A stretch of DNA of 64,000 nt, taken from positions 27,040,179 to 27,104,178 of the forward strand of contig NC_079135.1 of NCBI RefSeq assembly GCF_945859705.1. The letters run 5' to 3'. The notes below the pieces were generated by a model. The model saw nothing but the letters and a program-made list of their open reading frames with translations. It made no database searches and had not been told where the DNA came from. Below are positions 32,431 to 44,250 of the stretch, piece after piece (the stretch's first letter is position 1; each line of letters starts with the position of its first letter). The DNA comes from Episyrphus balteatus (lineage: Eukaryota > Arthropoda > Insecta > Diptera > Syrphidae). The translations under genes were made by a program, and so were the position numbers.

Positions 32431-35303
32431 TTTATTTTTTTAGACTTAAATCTGAAGTACCTATACTTTCTTCCATTTACTTCAAGAGGTATAAATCTTC
32501 CAAACGATGTACCTAAATATATGAACAAGTACATACAAATATGGTAGCAACAACATTTTCGAATTTTCTTCTTTTGTCCTTGCAAAGTTATCCGTAAAAT
32601 TAATTGAACCAAATTTATATGTGATCAAAACAAACACAATCACAGCTGGGGCGTAACCGCAAAAACGAAAACGGAATTGTCTACGTGCAAATCACTAATT
32701 GCATGATGAATCGAATTTAGTTGAATAAATCGCAATCGCAATCTCTCTTGCCACATTAAGCTTGACACTCCTCCGGAACCCCTGCCGAACCGAAAAAGGG
32801 TCTGGGTACCGCGTTTCGCTTTCCTCAATGTACCCCTTGGTGCAACCACCTTTTTCTCATGCAAATAGGTTTCGTAATTCGAACAAGAAAAAAAAAATAA
32901 TAAAATAAAATAAAAAAAGAAAGAAAAATAAATAAATCAACAGAAAACGATGGTATTTTTGATTAAAATTGCTTTCGCATGAATATTCATTGATTCTTCT
33001 TCTTCTTGTTCTGCTGATGGTATTGCTGTCGATGAACGAAACGACACGACGACCACGATGTTGGCAACGTGAAGAACAATGTGACAGATAGAATGAATAT
33101 ACCAAGCAATTTTCTGACAAACGACACGATGACTACTATGACGACGAAGACGGGATTTTGTTCTTCAAGTATCTGCCAATAGTACTTACTTACATATCCG
33201 AACGTTTTTCGCAGGAACGTGAGATTCTCAATTTCTATTCCACTACGTCTCTATCTTTCGTTGCCGTTGATGATGGGAGAAGAACAGGTGAATATTCTTA
33301 GAGAAGGTGAAAAGTAAATATTGCCTCGAGACGGAAATTCATAATTAAATTCCAATCTATGAATTCTCTTTCTTGTGGATTTCGTGAGTGCCATTTTTAT
33401 AACTTTTTTTTTACTTTCGGAATGCACCTCGGGAAAGAGAGTAAGTTTTGGCTGTAAAAAAAAATTGTTGGATTAATTCAAACTCTATTCAAAAACTTAA
33501 ACCTGTGTCCTTCTTCTTACTCCTTATGGGTTTTTGGATTTCTCTGGCAAATTTGAGACTACATCATGGTACATCATAACCGAAACTAGCAAATCACACT
33601 AGAATCTGTTATATCACAGTTAAGTCATAGTTAAATCATAGTTAAATCACAGATAAACCTTAAAGAGAAAATGGTCATTAGATACATAATTTAATGTTAA
33701 AACTGGATGTGAACTATAAGGTTTCAAAAAAAGTATTTGTTTTAAATTTTGAACTCTGGCAACACTGCCTCCAGAAAAACCTGGATAAAAATCAATTTCT
33801 CAAGTAGCTTTATTTTGCTACTATCTTCCATGTTCTTTTTATTTCACTTTATTTGAATTGCATATACAAAAGGATAAACAAAGGTTAGCTGGTAGTGTTT
33901 TGAAAATAACATGTTTGTGTACATTATAAATCTAGGAGCGCATTTATTCTTTTGCATAATGCACCAACATAAGCCCATCAGACAATATTTTTACCCGTTC
34001 GCCATCGTTCCATATGTGCGAAATTATATTTGCAAAAAGAATGTTTTTCTTTTCTTTAAGGATCTTTGGGATATAGTCACCGCATATAGGAATTGCATTA
34101 TATTTAATAGAAAACAACTTGCATATATATCAAAAGGAGCTTTTTCAATGTGGAATGTCTTGCTTACCTTACCTTATTTTTTCAGAGGGAGTATTTTTTT
34201 TTAAGTAGAATATACTCGAACAGTAAGTTTGGTAACTACGAGTGCTATAAAAATATAGATATACGGTGTTACCAAGCCGAGAATGCGTTTATATTTCGTA
34301 TGCCAATTTGAAATTCGATGGATTTATAGAAAATATAATCTAATCCTGCGTGTGCGTAGCTTTTGGTTCAAAAGATTCTTTCTTATATTTTTGTTATTAT
34401 AAAATTGTTCGAAGTTATGATCAAATTCAATTTCCGAAGATTGAGAATTTCAAAACAATGATTTTCCGTCATGTGCATTAGCCAGGAACTTAACGGGTTG
34501 ATTGCCCGATGGAAATTTAGTATTTAGAAATATTTTTAAAAAATACCCAAAAAGTTTTTTTTTTAAGTCATTTAGGAGGAGGTTAGTTCGAGGAAACAAT
34601 ATTCTCATTCAAACAGGCTAGGCAAAAACTAGATAGACTATGTATTTTGAACTCTCTAAAATTAAAAAGGTTTACTTGTAGGTATCATTGAATAAATAAA
34701 ATTAGAAGTGATAGCGGGGAAAAAAATCCGCTATGAATGATACTTAGCACCACAGTCAACTTACAGGATTCGATAGCTAAAAAAAAAACCCTGAAAAGTT
34801 CTTTTTGGTTACCAAATAACCAAAAATATAACACAAAATTGTATTTATATTTTGTTTGCTATATTTGTTTTAAAAGCTAACAAATTTTTAAGAGGATTTT
34901 GTTCTTCGATTTAGTTATTAACACTGACTACAAAGGGGAGGAAGATTTTGTTCATTTAATAAGTGCAAGTGTTATTAAATATCTATTTGAGTGTGATGGC
35001 ACCTCTTTTTGTATTGGTTTTTAACATGTTCAAAAGTGCCCCAGCAATAATTTTTAATAATTTTTTTTTCTATTTTACGTCATATTTTAGAAAATTGCCC
35101 CTCCCGCCTAAACGAGGGGAGATAGACACTCCCCCCCCCTCCCGTAGTAAAAAATGATTGTATTGAACTCCTCTACAAAATACCGTTATCAATTCTTGTC
35201 ACCTAACTTATCGTACTCGTGCCCACCACCACATTAAAAATCACTTTTCATCTATAAATCTGACAGCTAGCTGAGAAAATCAAGGAAAGCCATTGATGTT
35301 TAT
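32431..35303. other. AT-rich DNA without a recognised gene
   Basis: A block of balanced composition at about 32.64-33.30 kb stands out. It contains a minus-strand ATG frame of 74 codons (32864-32640; Arg-rich middle, no recognised domain), which is a weak candidate only. The remainder, including an open frame at 33911-34204, is AT-rich and looks non-coding. Near 35.02 and 35.13 kb are GTGCCCC and C-run segments of repeat character. Confidence 0.4.
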
Positions 35304-37212
35304 TAGGGTGGAGTGAAACTGCACTTTTTTTTTGAAGTGAAAACTTCTTTAGTATCGTAGTGATTTGAAACAAGATGAAACGAAAACGCGACACGACTTC
35401 AACTTGTTATAACTTTTTTGTTTTAATAGATAGATGAATGAAATTTGTACTGTAGATAGGTAATTAAATATTTATTTTATATTTATATTTATTTATATTA
35501 ATTATAATTGTACAAAATTTCAATTAATTTCATATTCAAAATTCGGAGATAACGGTAAAAAGATGTTCTTTTCCAACACACGTTATATCTTTTGATCTAG
35601 TGCACATACAAATTTTATTTAACTTTAATACGCATGCTGATAACATAAACTTTTATTTGATATATCACACATAACGTTACGTGCTCTACAAGTTACACAA
35701 TCTTAAATTGAAAAAATTTAAAAATACCTCAAAACACTTGTGGAGATCTGTTGGCGATGACCAGCTACCAGTGTAGGAAGTACCGTAATCTCAGTCTGGA
35801 AATTCGACATGGTTGACTTTAAAAAATTCTAACTTCTCTTGTAGACATCTTTGAAATAAGATTTATAGATCATTATACAGGGTGAAACAATAAGCTTTCA
35901 CATGGTATAAAATTTTTTATAGGTTGTCAAACAAAAAAATTGGTTTAATAGCATGAGAACATAAAAATAAATGTTTTTTTTGCTTTTTGGATGAAATTTC
36001 ATCGAGTTTAAAAAATTCTAGCTCTTTTAGTACATGTCTCATAGACCTGATCGATATATATATTTTGAGCTAAGACAATAAGCTTTCAGATGCTGTAAAC
36101 ATTTGTATAGGTTGTTAGGGAAAAAAATGGATTTAATAGTGTGAGAAGATAAAAATACGTGTTTTTTCGCTTTTTTTATGGAAATTGATCAAGTTCAAAA
36201 TTTTTGTAGATGTCTCATAGACTTGATCGATATATATATTTTGAGCTAAGACAATAAGCTTTCAGATGATATAAAATTAATCTAGGTTGTCATATAAAAA
36301 ACATGGATTTGAAGGTGATAGAATAAAAATAGGTAGATTTTTTCTATTTTTTTGTTTTTTCAAGAAAAATGATTTTTTATGGTTTCACTTCTACCACGTG
36401 TGAATTGCACATATGATTTTTTTTTCTTCTACATACCAGGAAAAAAGAGCATACCAAATCTCAGCCCGATCAAAAAATATCTTGAGGGTTCACAACGCCC
36501 TTGAAAATGTACATGCTTGTTAGAAGTAAAGTACTGGAAGAAATTTCCAAAAGAGAGGGAGCAATGTGCCAAAAAGTTAGATCGTGTAGGTTCGGTCGAG
36601 ACAAGAAAAAAATCGTATGGGAGGAGGGTCTATTCCCCTTCGTTTAGCGGGGAGGGGCAATTTCAAAAAAAAAAATTATTTAATTTGAAACAAAAAAATA
36701 TTAAAAATCAACGGTTACACCCACAATAACGTGCTATACCTTTTTGCTAAGCCAAAAACTTCGTCTTTTACAAAAATTTTTAATATGGCCATTTTCTGGT
36801 ACAGTTTTTGAAAAATTAATTTTCGAAATCAAAATTCAAAATAATTTTTTTTTTAATTTTATGAAAATAAGTACTACTTAAGTTTTTAAAATTCGATGCT
36901 CATATTTTTTTTTGAACAAAAACCGAAAACTGCATCCAAAAACATTTTGTCATTTTCGAGAAATTAACAAAAAACCAAAACTATTTTTGTCTAAGATATT
37001 TCTTTATTTTTTGTTTTTACGTGGCTGGATCATGGGGGTTGGAGGTGCTCGCCGCCCATGGATTCTTGCAGTAAGGGTCAAGTGACTTGTGAACCCTCTA
37101 AAGCTTCTTTGATCGATCTGAAACTTTTTTGCCGTTATTTAAGTGCCAAATGGAATCCATCCTGGCTATGTAGAACAAAAAATAAGACAACTTTTTTTTT
37201 TACTCCACCCTA
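35304..37212. mobile_element. TIR element with TAGGGTGGAGT ends
   Basis: The left end TAGGGTGGAGT (35304-35314) is repeated in inverted form as ACTCCACCCTA at 37202-37212. If TA is the target duplication, the inverted repeat proper is GGGTGGAGT, as in Tc1/mariner-type elements. The interior holds copy B of the repeat also seen at 18.5-19.1 kb, and three related blocks with ATATATATTTTGAGCTAAGA and ACAATAAGCTTTCA around 35.88-36.28 kb. No transposase frame, so it is non-autonomous or degenerate. Confidence 0.65.
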
Positions 37213-37796
37213 ATGTTCTAATGGATATGGTGTTGATGGGTTAAAATATCGAATTACTTCTAAAAAAGATTGATAAACCAAAATTTTATAAGCAGTGTTC
37301 AAATGTGCCCCACATTCAAAAGTGCCCTAATCTTCCCTACATCTGACATATAATTTGTAGAGCTAAAAACTTACGGTGTCACATCTACACATAATAATTA
37401 TTCACTACTTGTATCAAGTTTGTTTTTACAAAAAAATATTCCACATACGCCACAGTGACCGTGGAAATTCAAAAATTAATAAAACATTTTTTTTTTTATC
37501 AAAATATGGCATTAATTAAGGATTTTCCGATTAAAAAAAAAAAATTATCAATAAGAATTGTTAAATTGTTGTTTAATGTACAAACGACGTTATATACAAA
37601 AAAAAAAAATACATAGGTAGAATTGTTATACACTGAGGGAAAAATTAAATTGAAGTTGAAACGTCGCACATAGGAGTATTTGCAGTAAAAACCTGGTCAT
37701 ACCTAAGTCGATTTTCTGAAAATCAAAATTGACACCAAAAAGTTTGGCAAAGTGGGTGCAAAATAAACCTGTGTCAATATGCTGCACTCATTTTTT
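37213..37796. other. AT-rich spacer, no gene recognised
   Basis: Contains homopolymer runs and GTGCCCCACATT-type repeat debris near 37.30 kb. Nothing coding is seen. Confidence 0.5.
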
Positions 37797-37833
37797 ACCG
37801 ACTTCCAAAAAGGAGGAGGTATTCAATTCGTCT

Positions 37834-37874
<41 letters not shown>

Positions 37875-38033
37875 GTTACCGCATAACTTTGGACAGAGTC
37901 AATCAATTTTGATAATTCTTTTTATATTGGAAAGCTAGTGGCTGCAGTGTGGTCCCATTTCAATTTCGTTCAGTTAAAGCCATAGGAACTATTAAAAAAC
38001 CATAAAACCCCGTTTTTAATCATGGAAGTCGGT
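37797..38033 (+). mobile_element. MITE-like element with ACCGACTTCC ends, copy 1
   Basis: 237-bp unit starting ACCGACTTCC and ending GGAAGTCGGT, so its termini are 10-bp perfect inverted repeats. Interior features shared by all copies are AGGAGGAGGTATTCAATTC, a long T run, ATGTTTGTTACCGCATAAC and GCAGTGTGGTCCCATTTC. The family appears at five places in this window. No coding capacity. Confidence 0.85.
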
Positions 38034-38071
38034 TTTGTTTTTTTGATAATCATTTTTAGCAAAAAAACAAA

Positions 38072-38231
38072 ACCGACTTCCATGGATCAAAACTAGGTTT
38101 TATGGTTTTTAAAATAGTTCCTATGAAAAAAAGTGAACGAAATTAAAATGGGACCACACTGCAGCCACCAGCTATCCAATACAAAAAGAATTATCAAAAT
38201 TGGTTCACTCAGTCCAAAGTTATGCGTTAAC

Positions 38232-38269
<38 letters not shown>

Positions 38270-38305
38270 GACGAATTGAATACCTCCTCCTTTTTGGAAG
38301 TCGGT
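38072..38305 (-). mobile_element. MITE-like element with ACCGACTTCC ends, copy 2 (inverted)
   Basis: 234-bp copy in opposite orientation, separated from copy 1 by a 38-bp spacer that is itself an inverted repeat (TTTGTTTTTTT...AAAAAAACAAA). Together the two copies form a palindrome of about 510 bp. Confidence 0.85.
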
Positions 38306-40579
38306 AATAAAAATGATTATTTGTTTTTCGATCGTGTCTTGTTAAAAAATGAGTTCAAAGATAACTGTTACATCTACCTCATTTTTATTTGAATTCGAAG
38401 TATTTTGGTTAGTGTTATTCTATATGCGATATCGAAGTGTTGTGATAGAAATCTAAAACAATTTAAATGGAGAATTCTTCTTCAGTTATTTATTAACGAT
38501 ATTAATAAAGTTTTGAAAATGTTAGATGGTTTTTTCTATTTTTATTCGGGCTTAGAACTAGTATCTAAAAAGTTGATATTTTTAGTAAGTCATTATTTGA
38601 ACTTTAATGATTTTATTTTAGTATACCCCGTTATTCTGCGATGAATTGAAACGTATGAGTTAGTTTATATATTCTTTAACACAATGCAACAAAAATTGGG
38701 TGCTCTTAGGTGCTCTTTAGAGAATCGAGGGTCAATTAGTTTTTTACTTTCTGATAGAAAATACTCCTTACTTTATGCAACGTTTTTTATTTTTAAATTA
38801 AATTTACTGATGTTATTAGTATATTTTATTTTGGGTGATCTTAATTATGGTTGGGGAAGAGAGAAAAGAAACTGAGAATTGCGTATTAGGGATGAGGAAA
38901 ACATTTTGAGAAAAATAATGTCGACAGGCGGAGTACAGGCCGCATTAATCAATTTTTTTAGTTTTTGGTAAAAAATAAAAATAACAAAAACTAGGTTTAT
39001 ATTGTATTTTCTTGCAGGAATACTCATTTTAAACAGATGTTGATTTTAAAATGTTCATCTTCAACGCAAAATCATTCCGAATAATAGTTCAATCAATGTG
39101 GTTTTCATTGATTTTAAGTTTTTTTATGGTGGCTTTTCCCTCAATGTACCCAATTTAAACCTTCTTTTTATCATATTTGTTCATAACGTTCCACAGATGT
39201 TTTCATTTTTTTCTATACATAGTCTGTTTGACCATATAAAAAATAATAACTACAGCACTAATTTCTTAAAAGAAAAAAAATTGATAAAACTGAAATATAT
39301 TTCCAAACAAAGATATTTTAGATAAAGACAAACTTCTTCCTCAACTTTTTTTTTCAAACAAACAATGAATATGAACTTCAAGTTAAACTAAATAAAACGA
39401 AACAGAATTGATAGTAACATTTCAACATGTCACTTTAACTCTATGCCCTACAACACTGACAAAACTTTTAATTGTTATTTCTCTTTCACATCATCTTCTT
39501 CCTTTAAGCAAAATTTAACTAAGACTAAAGGTCCCATCCATAAATCAAGAAATAGCAAACAAAATTTTCCAAAAGATGTCAACACACTTTCAAAAGTTGT
39601 GAACATTAAACTTTTTATGTTGATGTCTGGGGCCCGGAGAGAGAAAATAAAATGTCAAAAAAAAGACAAAACAACCCCAAAAAGTATGCAACAAAAAAAT
39701 TCCTCCTGTCAAAAAGAACGAATCTCCAATCTCTAACCACCTTTTTTTTTGCATTGGCATCAGCATCAGCAGAAATACACAAAACTTCATAACTGTGTAA
39801 GCACTCGAGTTGACAATTTTCGTCTCAAGGGTACCACCCTATAGGACTCTGTTTTTTATATTCGGATGTGTTGTTGCATGCAAACGTTGCAAGCAACCCC
39901 ACTTTTCTTTTGTGATTCAGGTTAAATTTCATAAATGCAACATCAAAGTCGCGTAGATATATAACTTTGTATATTTTGCGTGAACACATCAGAAGAGTCA
40001 AATAAAGGAGCACTAAGTTGAGCTCTGGTGTGACAAAAATTCATCCTGACACCACCCCCACCACTTTCACTCAAAGACTAGCTGAGAATAGAGTGCAAGG
40101 AGTTAAACATTATTTCATAAAAAATCAAAATAAGTATTTTTTTATATACACAAAAATATAAACAAAAAAAAACTTCAAAAAGTTCCTTTGACACCTTTTG
40201 GCAACAAACGATCAACAAGAAGAGGGGTTTGGGGTATAACAACAGCATCAAGCATCGAGAAGGTCCTGCAGAAGAAACATACAGAACACATATTGCTATA
40301 TAAAATCTGAATGGTAGTTGAGGAACAGCTTTATTCCTAAAGTGTATATACACACTGCAAACACTGAAAACTTTGTGATGTTCCTCCTCGGCATTGGAAG
40401 TAAAAGGATGATGCAAATAACAAGGAGCTAGCAGCAACACTGTTACCAAGAAAGAAGTCCTCTTGCTTTGGTATAGACGAGAGTATACAAAACCACACCA
40501 TCACCATTCACCACCACTCACTCTTCACTCAGCTCACCAAACCAAACCACCAACCATTCCTTTCGCAAAAAAGCCGTCA
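38306..40579. other. AT-rich DNA, no confident gene
   Basis: At 38405-38644 an open frame contains LLQLFINDINKVL, faintly like the reverse transcriptase FINDI motif of jockey-type elements, but without the catalytic YADD, so at best it is debris. From about 39.75 kb the sequence is more balanced in composition and resembles upstream regulatory or untranslated DNA. No domain-supported gene. Confidence 0.4.
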
Positions 40580-40703
40580 ATGCAAATGGATTCGAAGTGT
40601 GTATCGAACTTTAGAACTCACACCCAGCTCAGAAATGGGGGGCCTGGAGCTATCCATATTGATGGAAGCGAGTGCGATGGTGGTGAAGACATAAGGACCT
40701 GAT
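40580..40703 (+). other. Possible 5' exon with a 40-codon open frame ending at a GTAAGT donor
   Basis: An ATG at 40580 opens a 40-codon frame (starting MQMDSKCVSNF, later GGPGAIHIDG and ending GGEDIRT) that stops at TGA 40700-40702. One base later comes a canonical GTAAGT donor (40704-40709). Upstream is a C/A-rich, CACCAC-repeating leader. The composition is richer in GC than its surroundings. Because all three frames are closed before the donor, it would be a non-coding or upstream-ORF exon rather than an internal coding exon. No acceptor partner is identified. Confidence 0.3.
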
Positions 40704-41187
40704 GTAAGTGCATTTTGTAATTTTAGCTTTTAATGTGCATCTTTAAGGAGCCAGAGCGCAACGTTGTGGTTTTGATTTTATAAAATCGTGTGCTTCATGT
40801 ACAAAACATCATCGATAAGAGGAGAACAACTTCTGTGGAGCACACTTTTTTGCTTTTGGAGAGGATGGATGTGCTTTTTTTTTTCTATTTTTGTAAAAGT
40901 GTTCTATACTCATCAAAGGAATATAATCTGAAGTAGAATGGGTTTTTTTTTTTTTTTGAGGGGCTGACAAAAAAATGTTCGAGGATTGTGTGCATTACTG
41001 TGATGCAAGAGCGGTATTATGACTTTGAAGTGCGTTTTTTCACTAGGATCTAGAATGTATATTTCAAAATTCAAGTTTTATTATTTCTTTGTATTTTTTG
41101 AAGCGCCCCCGCCTTGGTTGGAGAGAGAGATCAAAAGCTGGCTTTGCAAACAAAATTGATTTTTTTTTTTTTTTCAGATTCTTTTTT
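40704..41187. other. Intergenic or intronic DNA, no gene recognised
   Basis: AT-rich with T homopolymers. If the exon at 40580-40703 is real this would be the beginning of its intron. Confidence 0.4.
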
Positions 41188-42632
41188 TAGACCAGTGCCG
41201 ATGCCTTCAAAAACATTAAAAAGTACAAAAAAATCATAGTAGGATGAAACCCATTGGAAAAGGAAGGGAATATGATGAAAATTAAAGGAAAAATAAATTA
41301 CGGGCGAGCCGAGTTCGGGAAGTGGGTGGGTTGAGTTTTTAATGGTAAAAAATGGTATATCTCGATTTCCGGCAAAACTACAAATCCTATAGAAAAAAGT
41401 TGTATGGCAAAGTTGTAGGTAATAAAAAGATCTACAACTTTTGTATCAACAATTTTTTCACATAACCTCAAAATTTATGTGAAAAATTCAAAAAACCGAG
41501 TTTTTGGTTTTTTATTTTTATCTTTTTCAAAAACAAAAATTTTTCTACGAAATCTGGTGAAAACTTACCTTATTATGTCCCAAATACACTGTAATTTGTT
41601 TGATTTAAAATATTAATTTGTTCACCTTATTTTGACTTAATACCAAAAAAACACCCTTATTTTCAATCGAAAATTCACGTGTCAAAATATCAGCTTTTTT
41701 CAAAAAGTCGGTGGGCATTTCGTTCGTTAAAATGTCTATTTTCTGATGGTGTAAAAAAAATTTTACATTAGTATACTATAGAACATGTTCTAGTAAAATT
41801 CTAAAAATGAAAAAAGCTTGAATTCGAAAAAATTTTTTTATCATTGTTTACAATTTTGGCCTATTTATTCAAATTTACACTTTAATTACTCAAAAAACGT
41901 AAGATTAATCAATGTTACATGAAATCTTACGTTTTTTGAGTAATTAAAGTGTAAATTTGAATAAATAGGCCAAAATTGTAAACAATGATACAAAATTTTT
42001 TTCGAATTCAAGCTTTTTTCATTTTTTGAATTTTACTAGAACATGTTCTATAGTATACTAATGTAAATTTTTTTTTACACCATCAGAAAATAGACATTTT
42101 AACGAACGAAATGCCCACCGACTTTTTGAAAAAAGCTGATATTCTGACACGTGAATTTTCGATTGAACATTAGGGTGTTTTTTTGGTATTAAGTCAAAAT
42201 AAGGTGAACAAATTAATATTTTAAATCAAGTAAATTACAGTGTATTTGGGACATAATAAGGTAAGTTTTCACCGAATTTCGTAGAAAAATTTTTGTTTTT
42301 GAAAAAGATAAAAATAAAAAAACCAAAAACTCGGTTTTTTGAATTTTTCACATAAATTTTGAGGTTATGTGAAAAAATTGTTGATACACAAGTTGTAGAT
42401 CTTTTTATTACCTACAACGTTGCCATACAACTTTTTTCTATAGGATTTGTAGTTTTGCCGGAAATCGAGATATACCATTTTTTACCATTAAAAACTCAAC
42501 TCACCCACTTCCCGAACTCGGCTCGCCCGTAATTTATTTTTCCTTTAATTTTCATTATATTTACCTCCGTTTTTAATGGGTTCCATTCTACTATAATTTT
42601 TTTTTGTTTCAAAAATTATCGACCCTGGTCTA
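41188..42632. mobile_element. Fold-back element with about 710-bp inverted arms
   Basis: The whole 1445 bp reads as a near-perfect palindrome. Left arm from TAGACCAGTGCCGAT (41188), right arm ending ATCGACCCTGGTCTA (42632). The arms meet at GTAAGATT/AATCTTAC around a 16-nt loop at 41907-41922. Differences between the arms are few except in the outermost about 90 bp. No coding frame. Transcription across it would give a very long hairpin RNA. Superfamily not determined. Confidence 0.9.
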
Positions 42633-43802
42633 TTTGTAAAATGTGTGCAATGCGATTCAAACTTGACAGTGTTTTGGATGTTTAGCAAGCTCAACTAAGC
42701 AAAATGTGTCAAAGTTACCAGAGTGCTTACGGGAGGGTAAACCTTTTGTCTGGTTAAGGGTTTTTTTTTTTTTAATATATGATAAATTTTACATAGAAAC
42801 AATTTTAGAAGAAAAGATAACATCGAATTGTCCATGCAAAAAAGACGTAAACGATAAAATTGAAACCGTTAATTACGGTATGGCACATACATACATTTAG
42901 AACCATTTTTTTGGTTTCTGAATATTTCTTACAAGACTAACCAGATGTCAAGGAAAGAGGGTAAGAAAATTAAGATTTTTTTTAGTGATTTTTGAAAAGC
43001 TGTGAAACTAAACTGCACGATTGAATCGCATATAACTGGGCCCTATTTCATAAACATTGACAACTGCGACAGGTGACAATTTTTAAAGTTAAAACTTGAC
43101 AACTGTCTAATTTCCCATACAAAATTTGACAATTATGTAGAATTGTCAGAAAATTCTCGACAATTGTCAAGTTTTCGGATCATAAAAAAATTGTCATGAC
43201 AATGAATTGTCAAGAATTTTCCGAGAATTTTCACAGATTTTCCGACAAATGTTTCGTGACAATTTTTTTGTGGGACAGATAAATTTGTGTCAAGACAAAT
43301 TTGTCGTTGTAATTAATTATCTTCCAAGCAAAACTCAGACACAAAAGGATATTTTAAAATAGTAGTTTTATTGAACAAACGAAGATTAAATGATTTACAA
43401 AGTTTGGTACTACTTCTATTGAAAGAGTATTATTATGGTGTTCCTACCCTTTGCTATTATGCGGTTGGTGTTCCGCAGTTATTACAGAAGGCGTAAGGAA
43501 ACACTGTAATAATACTTTCAGAAAAGAAGACAAGGATAAGAAGCGGTAAGTGTTACCTCTGTAATATCTTGACTCTTTCCTGGTCAAATCAAAAGTGATT
43601 TAATTCTAATTTTGGCTCTCAACATTGATAAATTATTTAAAAAATAGGAGGCTTTGAAGTTTAGAAAAAAAATAAAAAATAATAATATAGTCAAAGGCGA
43701 CATTGATTTCAAACTTATATAAAATAAAATATAAAAATAATAGGCAAAGGCGGTACTGCATGCTAACAACAATAATGTGTTGTTACAAGTTTCTTTTTTC
43801 GG
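42633..43802. other. AT-rich DNA with a TGACAA/TTGTCA-rich block
   Basis: Between about 43050 and 43315 the motifs TTGTCA and TGACAA or close variants occur more than fifteen times in both orientations, preceded by GGGCCCTATTTCATAAAC. This looks like an unusual low-complexity or TIR-derived repeat. The open frame at 42706-42900 has no recognisable feature. Confidence 0.5.
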
Positions 43803-44250
43803 GAATCAAGTTCCTAAGTGGAAAAACTGTTTCTAAATAACAAAAAAAAAAATCCCCTTATATTTTCAGATTTTTAATTTGAAGCTAGATGGCGCCCCAA
43901 GAGGAATAAAGTTTTTTTCTCATTTGAAATAGGTATATGTTGACTTATTAGGCCATTTTTTTATATACAGCCTAAATTAATGTAAAATGAGGTTGTATTC
44001 TATATTAAACACCCTTTTCAAAAAGGTTTAAACCATTTTTCTAGGACTAGGGGTTTAGTCAGGACATGTATGTCTTCTTTACATTTACATTTAGGCTATA
44101 TCTAAAAAAACATATATGTACCTATTTCAAATGAGAAAAAACTTTAACCCTCTTGGGGCGCCATCTAGTGTCAAAATAAAAATCTCAAAAAATTAGGTAA
44201 TTTTTTTTTTTTATTATTTAGAAACAGTTTTCCACTTAGGAACTTGATTC
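43803..44250. mobile_element. Fold-back MITE, 448 bp
   Basis: Outer inverted repeat GAATCAAGTTCCTAAGTGG at 43803 and CCACTTAGGAACTTGATTC ending 44250. The homology continues inward (CTGTTTCTAAATAA, CTAGATGGCGCC, CTCATTTGAAATAGGTA and their complements). The arms are diverged but alignable to near the centre at about 44026. Non-coding. Confidence 0.85.

Noticed and set aside
33911..34204. 97-codon open frame with hydrophobic residues
   Set aside because: AT-rich DNA generates Phe/Ile/Tyr-rich frames by chance; no recognisable domain.
38405..38644. Frame containing LFINDINKVL, reminiscent of jockey-type reverse transcriptase
   Set aside because: No catalytic YADD or other RT motif and no continuity; too weak to call an element.
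39443..39736. 97-codon ATG frame rich in Lys and Ser
   Set aside because: Low-complexity AT-rich composition with no splice, promoter or domain support.
40078..40449. 123-codon minus-strand frame with hydrophobic segments
   Set aside because: TTG start and composition typical of random AT-rich sequence; overlaps a possible plus-strand leader region.
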